Positions 52,444 through 61,952 are shown, counted from the stretch's first letter. The stretch is DNA of 62,017 nucleotides from Bacteroidales bacterium (GCA_017412115.1 JAFPYR010000010.1:1-62017), one strand, 5' to 3'. Made by a program: numbers and translations. The notes: a model not told the origin generated them from the sequence alone.

Positions 52444-52505
52444 GCTTTTTTTTAAAAAAAGTAAAAAAAAACTGCTAAAAATTATGTTTTTGTTTTTTTA
52501 CTGAT

Positions 52506-52513
52506 TATTTTTG
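52506..52513 (+). promoter_or_regulatory. -7 element of ispE
   Basis: TATTTTTG, 18 bp before the ATG at 52532; it overlaps an in-frame TTG and so rules that start out. Confidence 0.55.
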
Positions 52514-52531
52514 CAGATAAAAAAAGTTTTT

Positions 52532-53332
52532 ATGATAGTATTTCCTAACGCTAAAATTAACATAGGGCTTAATATAACGGAAAAACGTGCAGACGGTTTC
52601 CATAATATCGAAACCGTCTTTTATCCTGTCAAACTGTTTGACAGTCTTGAGTTTTTCCCGTCTGCTGACAAGAAGGATGTTTTTAAGGTTTCGGGGATTA
52701 TGATTCCTGACGACGGCAAAAAAAATCTTGTGGAGCGGGCGTTGGACATTTTGCGTGAAAAATTTGATATTCCGCCGTTGGAGATTCGTTTGTTCAAAAA
52801 TATTCCTTTCGGGGCAGGTTTGGGCGGAGGCTCTTCCGATGCGGCTGCTTTTATTAAAGCGGCTAACGAGTTTTTCCGTTTGGGTTTAAGTCATGAGGAA
52901 TTGATTTCTATGGCTAAAATTTTGGGTTCGGATTGTGCATTTTTTATTGACGGAGTTCCTAAATTTGCAACGGGAAGAGGGGATATTTTTTCAGATGTTC
53001 CTGATATGCTTTGTGGTCAAGAGATTTTGATTATAAAACCTGATTTTGGGATTTCAACGGCTTTTGCGTATTCAAAAGTGAAACCTAACCTTGCGAAAAC
53101 AAAACTTTCAGAGGATTATTTGAAGCCTGTCAGTTGTTGGAAGGGCTTGATTAAAAACGATTTTGAAGAATTTCTGTTCCCGTATTATCCTAAATTAGAG
53201 GAATTAAAGCAGAAACTTTATGTTAGCGGCGCGTTGTATGCTTCGATGACCGGCAGTGGTTCGGCATTGTTTGCTTTGTATGACAAAAAGCCGGTTTTGG
53301 ACCACGAAATTCTCTCGATGAGAGTTTTATGA
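52532..53332 (+). CDS. ispE: 4-diphosphocytidyl-2-C-methyl-D-erythritol kinase IspE
   Basis: A GHMP kinase of 266 residues: N-terminal FPNAKINIGLNITEKRADGFH, the ATP loop GAGLGGGSSDAAAF, and the C-terminal YASMTGSGSALFALY. It phosphorylates CDP-methylerythritol in the non-mevalonate isoprenoid route. The UbiA enzyme at 47.4 kb uses products of such a pathway, but the two genes are not linked in one operon. Confidence 0.94.
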   Translation: MIVFPNAKINIGLNITEKRADGFHNIETVFYPVKLFDSLEFFPSADKKDVFKVSGIMIPDDGKKNLVERALDILREKFDIPPLEIRLFKNIPFGAGLGGGSSDAAAFIKAANEFFRLGLSHEELISMAKILGSDCAFFIDGVPKFATGRGDIFSDVPDMLCGQEILIIKPDFGISTAFAYSKVKPNLAKTKLSEDYLKPVSCWKGLIKNDFEEFLFPYYPKLEELKQKLYVSGALYASMTGSGSALFALYDKKPVLDHEILSMRVL

Positions 53333-53468
53333 TACAAAATTTTTTTTTGAAAAAAATGTTTTTTGGAATTGAATTTGTCTGAAAAATTATTAATTTAGGC
53401 AGTCCGTTTGTCGGCTTTTTTCCGGCGGACATTTTGTAATTTTATTGAGATTTGACGCTTTTGTATCT

Positions 53469-56261
53469 ATGGATTCAAAAATTCAAAATAAGAAAAACCG
53501 TTTGATGTTGAACCTTCTGTTAATCGGATTTTTCACGGTGGTCTTTGCAGTTTTGGCTTTTGTAACGCTCAAGAGTCAGAACAGCGGAGTTTACGAAAAA
53601 AGTTGCGAACAGTTGAACGATGCGGTTAACAATTTGAAATACCGTCTTGAAACGGAAAATCGGGTCAGTCAGGAAAAAACGGCTGAGTCGTTGAGGCTTT
53701 TTGTTCATTTTTTAAGACAAAACGGACAAATAACTCAAGAAAAAGATTCTTTGGGACGGCAGACAACTAATTTTTCCACGGGCGAGACCTCTTACGAAAG
53801 GGTTCCGCGTTGGACTGTCAGAGGCAAAGATATTTCTTCGCTTAACGGCATTATCGAAAATGTATATTCTTTGACGGGTGCGCTTTCGGCAGTTTATCAA
53901 AAAATTCCCGAAGGTTATCTTATTGTTGCATCTAATTTCGATCATTCTGACAAACAATTACTTACGGATATTTTTATTCCTAATACTTCGGACATTGTGC
54001 CGATGATAGAAAACGGCGAAATTTATCATGGAAATGTGGAAATCCTTAAAAAACAATATGTTTCAGCTTTTTTCCCATTGTTTTTGAATTCTAAAATTTC
54101 GGGTATGGTTTCTTGTATGAACCGTTATGAAATTTCTAAGGAGCTTACCGATTATATCAAAAAACATACGGTAAATTATTCCGGTTATCTTTTCCTTGTA
54201 ACGCCTTCCGCTAATATTTTCCTTCACCCGGAACTCTCTAATGTTGAGAGTCTTCACGCTGAAAGAATGTTGAATAAAATAAAATCGGACACTGAAACGG
54301 GAAAAATCGTTACGAAAACCTTTTTAATGCCGGAAAAAGATTATGAGGTTTGTCAAAAGACTATGTATATCAAAGACTTGGATACTTATGTCGGAGTTTG
54401 TTGTCCTGTCAGCGAACTTCAGTCCGATAGTCTTAGTCGCTTTTATATCATACTTTTGTTTGTATTTTTGTGGTTGCTTTCGATAGCGATTATACTGCTT
54501 GTTAACGGATTGTTTTTCAGGTTGATAAGTAGAATTTCTGATTTTGTTTCAACGATGGCTAAAGGCAAAATTCCTCAACGTCATTCTTCAAGAATGGCCT
54601 CAAAACTTGCTCCCGTGGAACTTGTTGAAATCGAAAAAGCCGTCGGCTCTATTATCGAAAACAAAAACAAACGTATAGAATTTATCGGAAAATTAACCGA
54701 GGGAGATTTCGCTTTTGACGGCGGAATACGTCAAGGTGATGATTCGGAGGCGGATATGTTGCTTGATTTGCAAAAATATCTTTCGATTAAGACCTCCGGC
54801 GACAAAACCCGCGAACTCGAAGAGATCCATGCCGATTGGATTAACGAGGGTATTACAAAATTTATTGAGATTTTAAGATTCCATGGTCAGGATCGTAATG
54901 TCTTGGCTTACAATATTATAAGCAATCTTGTAAAATATATTGGTGCTAATCAGGGTGCGATTTATTTTACTAACGAGGACGACCCGCAAAACATAATGTT
55001 GGAAATTGCGGCTTGTTATGCATACGAAAAACAGAAATTGATTCATGGAAAATTTTCTGTTAATGACGGACTTTTAGGCAGGGCTTATCACGAAAAAAGG
55101 ATTGTTAATATTACGGATTTGCCGCCGGGATATATTAAAATTGTCAGCGGTTTAGGAGATGCGCCGCCTAACAATTTGATTATCGTTCCGCTTATTTTCA
55201 ATCAAAAAAACTCCGGAATGTTGGAAATTGCCTCTTTCCATATTTTTGAGGATTATCAGATTACATTCCTCTCTCGTATTGCTGAAAGTATTGCTTCGGC
55301 TATTTCGGGTTTGAAAATCAACGAAAGAACCGAAACACTTTTGCAGCGCAGTCAGGAGCAGTCAAAATTGATGAAAATTCAAGAAGTGGAAATGCGCCGC
55401 AACCTTCAGGAAATGCGCCGTTTGAAAGAGGAAACCGAAAGCAAGGATTCCGAGATGCGCGGACTTTTCCGTGCTATCGACGCAACTTCCCTGGTAACTC
55501 AATACGACAAAGACGGTACGATTATACGTGTTAATTCCCGAGTAATCGACCTTTTGCAGGTTTCTGAGGAGGAGATTGTCGGAAAAAATCACGCTGATAT
55601 TTCATCTTTTAAACCCGATAACAAAGATTACAGAAAGTTTTGGGAAGATTTGCGACACGGTCAAACGCGCAGCCTTGTGGAATCGGTTCAGACTAAGGAC
55701 AAGACGATTTGGCTTTCCGAAACGTTTTCACCCGTTACCGACGATCACGGCAACGTTGTGAAAATCATCAATATCGGTATGGATATTTCTTCTACGAAAG
55801 TTCTTGAACGTCAGTTAAGACTTCAGGAGAGGGAAATCAATCGTCAGATGGACAAGATGAACGAAAAAGAAAAAGAACTCTCGGAAAAACAAAAATATAT
55901 CGAAAACACTGAACTTGAGATGAAGACCTTTAATTCGGCTGTGGATTCTTTCATAATCAGAGTCGAATTTACAAGACGCGGTATTATAACATCGGCTAAT
56001 TCATTGTTTTATAAGATTTTGGGACTTTCCGACGAGGCTGTTGCGGGAATGGATTTTGCAAGTTTCCTTGTCCCGGAAAACATTACTCAGTTTTCTACAT
56101 CGCTTACAATCCTCTGCTCGGGAAAAGAGCAGACGGAAAAACTCAAACTCAAACTGCCTATCGGAAGTTTTGTTTACATTACGGCAAACGAATTTCCGAT
56201 TGCTAACACGAAAGGTGATGTGGAAAGAATTATGCTTTTGGGTACTATAATTGATGCTTAA
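53469..56261 (+). CDS. Membrane sensor with Cache-like, GAF and PAS domains, no output domain
   Basis: The ATG at 53469 is preferred over an in-frame TTG. Two membrane helices (LNLLLIGFFTVVFAVLAFV and FYIILLFVFLWLLSIAIILL) bracket an extracellular Cache-like domain (about 40-320). After a HAMP-like part come a GAF domain (about 470-610, NLVKYIGANQGAIYF, LLGRAYHEKRIVNITDLPP), a coiled coil, a PAS domain (about 675-775) with WLSETFSPVTDDHGNVVKI, a second coiled coil and a second PAS-like domain to the end. No histidine kinase, cyclase or phosphatase is present. A close relative follows 5 bp downstream, and the pair may act as a signalling scaffold or work through the SpoIIE proteins elsewhere. 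Confidence 0.8.
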   Translation: MDSKIQNKKNRLMLNLLLIGFFTVVFAVLAFVTLKSQNSGVYEKSCEQLNDAVNNLKYRLETENRVSQEKTAESLRLFVHFLRQNGQITQEKDSLGRQTTNFSTGETSYERVPRWTVRGKDISSLNGIIENVYSLTGALSAVYQKIPEGYLIVASNFDHSDKQLLTDIFIPNTSDIVPMIENGEIYHGNVEILKKQYVSAFFPLFLNSKISGMVSCMNRYEISKELTDYIKKHTVNYSGYLFLVTPSANIFLHPELSNVESLHAERMLNKIKSDTETGKIVTKTFLMPEKDYEVCQKTMYIKDLDTYVGVCCPVSELQSDSLSRFYIILLFVFLWLLSIAIILLVNGLFFRLISRISDFVSTMAKGKIPQRHSSRMASKLAPVELVEIEKAVGSIIENKNKRIEFIGKLTEGDFAFDGGIRQGDDSEADMLLDLQKYLSIKTSGDKTRELEEIHADWINEGITKFIEILRFHGQDRNVLAYNIISNLVKYIGANQGAIYFTNEDDPQNIMLEIAACYAYEKQKLIHGKFSVNDGLLGRAYHEKRIVNITDLPPGYIKIVSGLGDAPPNNLIIVPLIFNQKNSGMLEIASFHIFEDYQITFLSRIAESIASAISGLKINERTETLLQRSQEQSKLMKIQEVEMRRNLQEMRRLKEETESKDSEMRGLFRAIDATSLVTQYDKDGTIIRVNSRVIDLLQVSEEEIVGKNHADISSFKPDNKDYRKFWEDLRHGQTRSLVESVQTKDKTIWLSETFSPVTDDHGNVVKIINIGMDISSTKVLERQLRLQEREINRQMDKMNEKEKELSEKQKYIENTELEMKTFNSAVDSFIIRVEFTRRGIITSANSLFYKILGLSDEAVAGMDFASFLVPENITQFSTSLTILCSGKEQTEKLKLKLPIGSFVYITANEFPIANTKGDVERIMLLGTIIDA

Positions 56262-56266
56262 CGATT

Positions 56267-58702
56267 ATGTTAGAGAATACTAAAAACAAATTTAACTCTT
56301 TGTTGAAACGGACCTATGATTTTTATATCGCATACGGTCTGATGACTTTTGCCGTGGTTATGATTGGGGCATTTATTTTCGGACTTGTTTTGAGGGAGAG
56401 AAAAATCAGGGAGTTCAAAGACGGTATTGACGAGTCGGCGGAAAGAATTTCGCAGACTTTCAAGGAGACGTTAACATCTAAAATTGATAACCTTGACAAA
56501 CTTTCTTTGTGGTTCGTTCAAATCGGCAACCCCGAATTGAATTTCCGTATTGACAGAAATCAAGCGAGTACTATTCTTTCCGAAAACATTTCTTCGGAGC
56601 CGGACATGAAATCTCTTTTTATGGTCTGGGAGCCGAATATGTTTGACGGAAAAGATTCTGTTTTTGCCGAAACCGAATACCATGATTCAACGGGACGTTT
56701 TGTGCCTTTGTTCGTAAAACATTCTGACGGTATCGTGGAAAGGGATTATGTTAAAAACTATAATGACAGCCGCGACGTTAATTCCTATTATTATTACAAA
56801 ACGAAAAAGAACGTAATGATTCTTGAACCCGTGATTCAAAGGGAAAACGCTATGAATCTGCTTGTTATGCCTATCGTTTATCCTTTGCATTTCGGAACGA
56901 GGCTGCTCGGTGTTATCGGTGCTGATTATGTTATTAACAATATTAATCAAAAACTTTCCGCTGTTGCGCGGCCCGAAAACAGTCAGTTGTTTGTTTTTAC
57001 CTCGAGTGGCAGAATTGCAGCTTCGCCCGACAAAGATTTGCTAATCGGACGGGATTTGCAAATTGTTTTCCCCGAAAACCCTGATTATTATTACATTAAG
57101 TTCAGAAAAGGGGAGGAGTTCGAGGAGTTTCAAAACGATACTTACATTCTGACAAAGAATTGCAGTCTTTATGATATTGACACGCATTTTAGTATTTGCC
57201 TTATAATTGATAAAAGCGAACTTAACAGAAGCGGTAATTTAGTTTTTGGAATTTCGTTGTTGATAGGTTTCGGTTTGTATTTGGTTTTGGTGGCTTTGAT
57301 TGTTTTGTTCAGAAATTTTTATATAAAACAAGTAAGGCTCATAACCGTTAAAGCCAGTGATTTGGCTAATGTAGAAAAAGAGTATATGACTCAAGGCAGT
57401 CTTTATATTCCTGAGTTGCGAAAACTTGATGGCGTGCTTTATAATTATTATCAGACATTTTTGAAAATCAAGGAGTTAAATCGTCAAATAGAATCTTACC
57501 GTTATGACAGCGAATTGGACACTTTGCCCTCTGAAAATGTTTTTCAGAAGTCTTATAACGGTATGTTGGAAACCTTGAGAAAAATTACGATTCAGGAAAC
57601 GGAGCGTAAAGAGAAGGAAAAAGATCAACATTGGATTTCTGAAGGTATAGCCGCCGTTAATGATGCGATGCGTATCGGCAGCAACAAAGTTGATATTCTT
57701 TCCGAAAATATTCTTATGACCGTTGTAAGATATACGAAAGCCGTTTTGGGCGGAATTTATATTCATAACAAGGAAGAAGACGGTGATTATCTGACACTTA
57801 ATGCCGCAATCGCATTGGATAAGAAAAAAGCTGTTAAAATAAAAATCGAAAAAGGCGTAGGTCTTGTCGGCACTTGTGCGTTGGAAAAACAGGCAATCTT
57901 TTTGGAAAAACTTCCTGATGATTACGTTCAAGTTTTTACGGGATTAGGAAAATCCAAACCGAGGGTTTTGGCCGTTTTGCCGATGCTTTACGACGGTGAT
58001 TTGATAGCGGTTATGGAGATGGCATTTTTGAGACCATTACATGACTCGGAAAAAGAATTTTTGTCCATAATATCTTCAACCGTTGCAGGTTCGCTTGTAA
58101 CGGCAAGAATTAACGAACAGACCGAACATCTGATGCAACAGTTTAGGGCTCAAGCCGATGCTTTGGCCTCAAACGAGAAGGAAATGACCGAAAACATTGC
58201 AAAACTCAAAAACGAGCAGCAAAAATCTCTCGAACGAGAGGTCGAAATGAACGGTCTTTTGGATGCTATTAACAATTCAATGCTTTCAGTTGAATTTTCA
58301 ACGGCGGGCGTTTTGCTTACCGCTAACGAAAAATATCTAAAAACCATGCATTACGAAATCGCTGAAATTCAAGGCGTAAGCGTTTTCGATTTGGTAAGGG
58401 ATTCGCGTCAAACCTTAGAGAGCGTTATAACGCAGGTTTTAGGCGGCAAGTATTATGAATCCGAAATCAAACGCCGTACTAAAAAAGGCGAAACTAAATG
58501 GTTTTTAGCAACTTATACGCCTTATTATAATTTTGACGGAGCCATTTCAAAAATATTGTTTTTTGCAACTGATATTACCTCCATTAAAAAAGTTCAGGAG
58601 GATTTGCAGGGAAAAATTAGCGATATGGAAAGCAGACTTCAGAGGATGCAGTCCGAAATGGCATCGTTAAGAAACAGTAAAAAAGAAAACGAAAATAAAT
58701 AA
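56267..58702 (+). CDS. Membrane sensor with Cache-like, GAF and PAS domains, no output domain (paralogue)
   Basis: The 811-residue protein has the same plan as its neighbour but only one PAS domain: helix (MTFAVVMIGAFIFGLVL), extracellular Cache-like domain (about 45-325, with MFDGKDSVFAETEYHDSTGRF), second helix (VFGISLLIGFGLYLVLVALIVLF), GAF (about 470-620, IYIHNKEEDGDYLTLNAAIA, GLVGTCALEKQAIFLEKLP), coiled coil, PAS (about 670-775, TKWFLATYTPYYNFDGA) and a final coiled coil. It too lacks any output domain. The GAF motif is shared with the first protein, so the pair arose by duplication and their coiled coils may let them bind each other. The zinc-ribbon/TM2 gene follows after 14 bp. Confidence 0.8.
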   Translation: MLENTKNKFNSLLKRTYDFYIAYGLMTFAVVMIGAFIFGLVLRERKIREFKDGIDESAERISQTFKETLTSKIDNLDKLSLWFVQIGNPELNFRIDRNQASTILSENISSEPDMKSLFMVWEPNMFDGKDSVFAETEYHDSTGRFVPLFVKHSDGIVERDYVKNYNDSRDVNSYYYYKTKKNVMILEPVIQRENAMNLLVMPIVYPLHFGTRLLGVIGADYVINNINQKLSAVARPENSQLFVFTSSGRIAASPDKDLLIGRDLQIVFPENPDYYYIKFRKGEEFEEFQNDTYILTKNCSLYDIDTHFSICLIIDKSELNRSGNLVFGISLLIGFGLYLVLVALIVLFRNFYIKQVRLITVKASDLANVEKEYMTQGSLYIPELRKLDGVLYNYYQTFLKIKELNRQIESYRYDSELDTLPSENVFQKSYNGMLETLRKITIQETERKEKEKDQHWISEGIAAVNDAMRIGSNKVDILSENILMTVVRYTKAVLGGIYIHNKEEDGDYLTLNAAIALDKKKAVKIKIEKGVGLVGTCALEKQAIFLEKLPDDYVQVFTGLGKSKPRVLAVLPMLYDGDLIAVMEMAFLRPLHDSEKEFLSIISSTVAGSLVTARINEQTEHLMQQFRAQADALASNEKEMTENIAKLKNEQQKSLEREVEMNGLLDAINNSMLSVEFSTAGVLLTANEKYLKTMHYEIAEIQGVSVFDLVRDSRQTLESVITQVLGGKYYESEIKRRTKKGETKWFLATYTPYYNFDGAISKILFFATDITSIKKVQEDLQGKISDMESRLQRMQSEMASLRNSKKENENK

Positions 58703-58716
58703 AAATCAATAAGCTT

Positions 58717-59526
58717 ATGTTTTGTAGTCATTGCGGCAATCAAACAGCCCCAGGTGTAAAGATTTGTTCAGTATGCGCTCAAGATGTTATGACGGGCGAC
58801 AATTACTGTACACAATGTGGTCAGGTACGTTTACCAGGCGACGAAAAATGTGTTAATTGCGGAGCGGAATTATTTGATGTTATCCGTTTGGCGGAAGAGA
58901 AACTCAAGCAGGATTCTATTTCGTCTCAGACAACGCCTCCGCCTATTATAACCGAAACACCTCCGCCTTTTACTCAAACGGAGCCTCCGCAGATTAATCA
59001 AAGCGGTCCTAAGTATTTACCTCAGGAGAGTATTTATTGTCGTCATTGCGGCTTGATTATACAAGCATCGGATTCCAAATGTCCGTATTGCGACACGCCT
59101 GCCGGAGAGGGTTCAACCTATTGTCCGAAATGCGGTTCGGGTACGATATCCTCGGATACGGTTTGTAGTGTATGTTCATCACCGCTGACAAGGGTTCAGC
59201 AACCTAACTACATACCGTCTGCGCCTCCGAGTGTTACTAATTCTCAGACAAATCATAATGTTAATATAACTAATTCACAATCATCTTATTATCCGAATCA
59301 AAATTCCAACCTCGGAGATAAGAACTTTTTAACGACATTGTTGTTGTGTTTGTTACCGCTTGTAACGGGTATTAACGGTGCACACAGATTGTATACGGGA
59401 CATATTTTTATAGGTCTGTTTCAGTTGATAACATTTGGCGGCTGCGGAATATGGCAGTTAATAGATTTTATAATGATTCTTACGGACTCGTATCAGGATA
59501 GTGACGGAAAAAAACTAAGACGTTAA
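58717..59526 (+). CDS. Zinc-ribbon protein with C-terminal TM2 domain
   Basis: Four zinc ribbons are visible as pairs of CxxC motifs: C3/C6 with C17/C20, C31/C34 with C45/C48, then CRHC with CPYC and CPKC with CSVC in the middle. A Pro/Gln-rich linker and a Ser/Asn-rich linker follow, and the last 75 residues form a TM2 domain (FLTTLLLCLLPLVTGINGAHRLYTG, FIGLFQLITFGGCGIWQLIDFIMIL). It is a membrane protein with cytoplasmic ribbons. Its tight position behind the two sensors suggests it works with them, but no partner is known. Confidence 0.85.
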   Translation: MFCSHCGNQTAPGVKICSVCAQDVMTGDNYCTQCGQVRLPGDEKCVNCGAELFDVIRLAEEKLKQDSISSQTTPPPIITETPPPFTQTEPPQINQSGPKYLPQESIYCRHCGLIIQASDSKCPYCDTPAGEGSTYCPKCGSGTISSDTVCSVCSSPLTRVQQPNYIPSAPPSVTNSQTNHNVNITNSQSSYYPNQNSNLGDKNFLTTLLLCLLPLVTGINGAHRLYTGHIFIGLFQLITFGGCGIWQLIDFIMILTDSYQDSDGKKLRR

Positions 59527-59576
59527 AAAAAAACAAAAAAAGTGTTTTAAAAACTTGCAGATTATAAAATTTACTA

Positions 59577-59584
59577 TAAATTTG
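59577..59584 (+). promoter_or_regulatory. -7 element of the RRM gene
   Basis: TAAATTTG; it implies a leader of about 60 bases, very AT-rich and probably unstructured. Confidence 0.55.
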
Positions 59585-59651
59585 CAGCGTAAAAACATAG
59601 AACACACACATAAATACACATATTTTAATTTTTAATTTTTTATTATTTTAA

Positions 59652-60488
59652 ATGAACATTTATATTGCTAACTTAAGTCATAATGTCACAGACGAGGACT
59701 TAAAAGATTTGTTTTCAACTTACGGGACTATAAATTCAGTAAAAGTAATTATTGACAAAGAGACCGGTGAGTCAAAAGGTTTCGGTTTTGTAGAGATGCC
59801 TAACGATGAGGAAGGCATGAAAGCTATTGAAGATCTTAACGGCAAGCCTCTTCATTTTGAGGGCGAAGAGGAAAGCTCGGATTCAAAAGTTGTAAAAGTA
59901 TCGGTAGCGCGTCCGCGTCAAGCTGTTCAGCAGCCCCAGCGCAATGTTAATCAAGGCTATCGTCCCAATCAAGGATATCCTCAGCGTCGTTCATATTACG
60001 CACCTCAAGGTGGCTATCGTAACAATAATCAGGGCGGATTCCGTCCCCGTCGTGCACCTTACGGCGGTCAGGGTTATAATCAAGGTTATAACAATCAGGG
60101 CTATAATCAGGGTTATAACAATCAAGGCTATAATCAAGGGTATAATCAGGGTTCAAACCAAGGTTCGGAGGAGATACCTCAGAACGGCGGTTATGCACAA
60201 AATAACGGCTATCAGGGCTATAATAACCAAGGTTATCGTCCTCGTCGCTACAATAATAATCAAGGTTACAACCGCGGCTATAATCAGGGTTATAACAATC
60301 GTGGCTACAATCAGGGTTATAACAATCAAGGATATAACAACCAAGGTTATAATAATCAGGGCTATAACAACCAAGGTTATAATAATCAAGGTTATAGTTC
60401 ACAATCTCAGGAGAGGGAGTTTAATGCCGGCACGCAAAGTACCGAGAATTTTACGGCAGAACAAACTAATACTGAGGGACAGAACTAA
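59652..60488 (+). CDS. RRM RNA-binding protein with long prion-like Gly/Tyr/Asn/Gln tail
   Basis: Residues 1-85 are a single RRM with RNP2 (IYIANL, 3-8) and RNP1 (KGFGFVEM, 42-49). Bacteroidota carry many short RRM proteins that bind single-stranded RNA. Here the domain is followed by about 190 residues of low complexity made of repeats such as NQGYNQGYNNQGY with scattered Arg (RPRR), ending in an acidic/Gln-rich tail. The tail is like prion-like or phase-separating regions of eukaryotic FUS-type proteins. The DNA under the repeats is itself a minisatellite with interspersed AAT and CAA codons, so length may vary between strains. A terminator and 43-bp repeats follow. Confidence 0.88.
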   Translation: MNIYIANLSHNVTDEDLKDLFSTYGTINSVKVIIDKETGESKGFGFVEMPNDEEGMKAIEDLNGKPLHFEGEEESSDSKVVKVSVARPRQAVQQPQRNVNQGYRPNQGYPQRRSYYAPQGGYRNNNQGGFRPRRAPYGGQGYNQGYNNQGYNQGYNNQGYNQGYNQGSNQGSEEIPQNGGYAQNNGYQGYNNQGYRPRRYNNNQGYNRGYNQGYNNRGYNQGYNNQGYNNQGYNNQGYNNQGYNNQGYSSQSQEREFNAGTQSTENFTAEQTNTEGQN

Positions 60489-60528
60489 TATTTTGGTTTA
60501 TAGAGTTTTGTTATCATATTGTTATTGG

Positions 60529-60564
60529 CAGATTTTTCGTTCGCGGAAAATCTGTTTTTTTTTT
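60529..60564 (+). terminator. Terminator after the RRM gene
   Basis: Arms CAGATTTT and AAAATCTG around a small loop, followed by ten T. Confidence 0.8.
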
Positions 60565-60571
60565 ATAATTT

Positions 60572-60829
60572 GAGGACTTTCCCACTCTGGTAAAGTCGAT
60601 AAAAATTGATTTTTGAGGACTTTCCCAGTCTGGTAAAATCGATAAAAATTGATTTTTGGGGACTTTACCACTCTGGTAAAGTCGATAAAAATTGATTTTT
60701 GAGGACTTTACCACTCTGGTAAAGTCGATAAAAATTGATTTTTGGGGACTTTCCCACTCTGGTAAAGTCGATAAAAATTGATTTTTGAGGACTTTTCCAC
60801 TCTGGTAAAGTCGTTAAAAATCAATTTTT
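60572..60829. repeat. Six 43-bp tandem repeats, each with hairpin potential
   Basis: Units start at 60572, 60615, 60658, 60701, 60744 and 60787. The core of each is GACTTTACCA-CTC-TGGTAAAGTC, a perfect 10-bp stem with a three-base loop in the third and fourth units and mismatched or substituted in the others (CTTTCCC, CTTTTCC). The linker ATAAAAATTGATTTTTG can also pair with itself. The period is not a multiple of three, so it does not code for a repeated protein. There are no unique spacers as in CRISPR. The stretch from 60830 to 61020 shows nothing further. Confidence 0.9.
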
Positions 60830-61020
60830 TAGCGTTTTCCTATATGTTACAACCACTTTATTTAACATTGTTTAACAAATACTCTAAAAACGGCATTACA
60901 ATATCTTCATTTGAGGTTTTTATTATAAAAAAATATTGTTATTATGTATGAAAAATATAAAAAAATCAATTAAAAACTAAAAAAAATCAAGAATAATTTG
61001 CATAATTAAAATATTACTTT

Positions 61021-61028
61021 TATCTTTG
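61021..61028 (+). promoter_or_regulatory. -7 element of the DUF6261-like gene
   Basis: TATCTTTG, 38 bp before the first ATG. Confidence 0.55.
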
Positions 61029-61066
61029 CAGCGTAATTTTTAAAACAATAACTTTAAATTTAAGAC

Positions 61067-61780
61067 ATGATGAGTACATTAATTATTCGAAAAGCTGAAA
61101 AGAATTTCACCAACAAACAGTTTGATGAATTTCTTCAGCGAGTTGTTGAAGTGTCGGACTCGTTAAAGAATAACACTTTGAGTAAGTATGTTGCGGATTT
61201 GAAAAAATCGGTAAAAGATTTTCACGATTTTCGAGTTTTCAAAACGACGGCGTCTTATACTATGAAAATCAATGACATTGGCTATCAAGCGGATGCAATT
61301 TTCCGCAAGTTGAAATTAGCTATTGATTATTAAGAGGTTTGGCAGACGGGGCAAGTGAAAGACTCGGCATTGAAGTTTAAGGAAATTTTTTCATGTTACG
61401 GAAACATTCCGATGGTCGGCATTGTTAAGAAGTTTGTCGATTATGATTCCTTAATAACGAAAATGCAGGCTGATAAGCAATCGGTTACCGCATTGAAATT
61501 TGAAGAATCGCTTTCGCAGTTATCGCTTTTGGTTCGTCAGTACCGAAAGGCGCTTGTAGAGCGAGATGAGTATTTTACCTCGTTGAAAGGTAGGCGTAAG
61601 GCGGCACGTATTCAAGCGTGGAACGATTATGTAGCCTTGCGCAGTAAGGTTGAGGCATACGCGGAGATTAGCGGCGGGCAGGAGGTTGAGGCTTTTGTAT
61701 CGTAGGTTAATCAGGCGCAGATAAGGATTTCGCCTAATGTTTCAACCAAAATGGTAAATAAAGATAAAGAATTAGAGTAG
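61067..61780 (+). pseudogene. DUF6261-like gene broken by two in-frame stops
   Basis: The frame starts MMSTLIIRKAEKNFTNKQFD and runs to a TAA after KLKLAIDY (61331-61333). It continues in the same frame with EVWQTGQVKDSALKFKEIFS to a TAG at 61703-61705, then with VNQAQIRISPNVSTKMVNKD to a double TAG. No frameshift is needed, so two point mutations turned one gene of about 237 codons into three pieces. The helical pattern fits the Bacteroidota DUF6261 family of unknown function. The promoter is still good, so it may have decayed recently. Confidence 0.65.
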
Positions 61781-61805
61781 TAGTTAATAAATATATGTAA
61801 GTTAG

Positions 61806-61860
61806 AGTCCCGGTGAGATTCCATTCCTAAGCGGAAAACGAATCCCGGGACTATTTTTTT
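61806..61860 (+). terminator. Terminator
   Basis: AGTCCCGG...GATTC pairs with GAATCCCGGGACT, followed by seven T. It separates the pseudogene from the promoter at the right end. Confidence 0.75.
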
Positions 61861-61952
61861 GTTTTTAGTGATAAAATTTTCTATTTTTCCCTCTTTGTAA
61901 CTTTATGATTTTCAACAGAAATAAAAAAACTTGCAAAAAAGATATAAAAAAA

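Noticed and set aside
59947..60402. Minus-strand protein rich in Tyr, Asn and Asp
   Set aside because: It is the antisense of the RRM protein's repeat tail and has no promoter or family similarity.
60572..60829. CRISPR array
   Set aside because: The 43-bp units are directly adjacent with no unique spacers, and no cas genes are nearby.
61067..61705. Stop-codon readthrough or an altered genetic code
   Set aside because: TAA and TAG end many intact genes here; two nonsense mutations are simpler.
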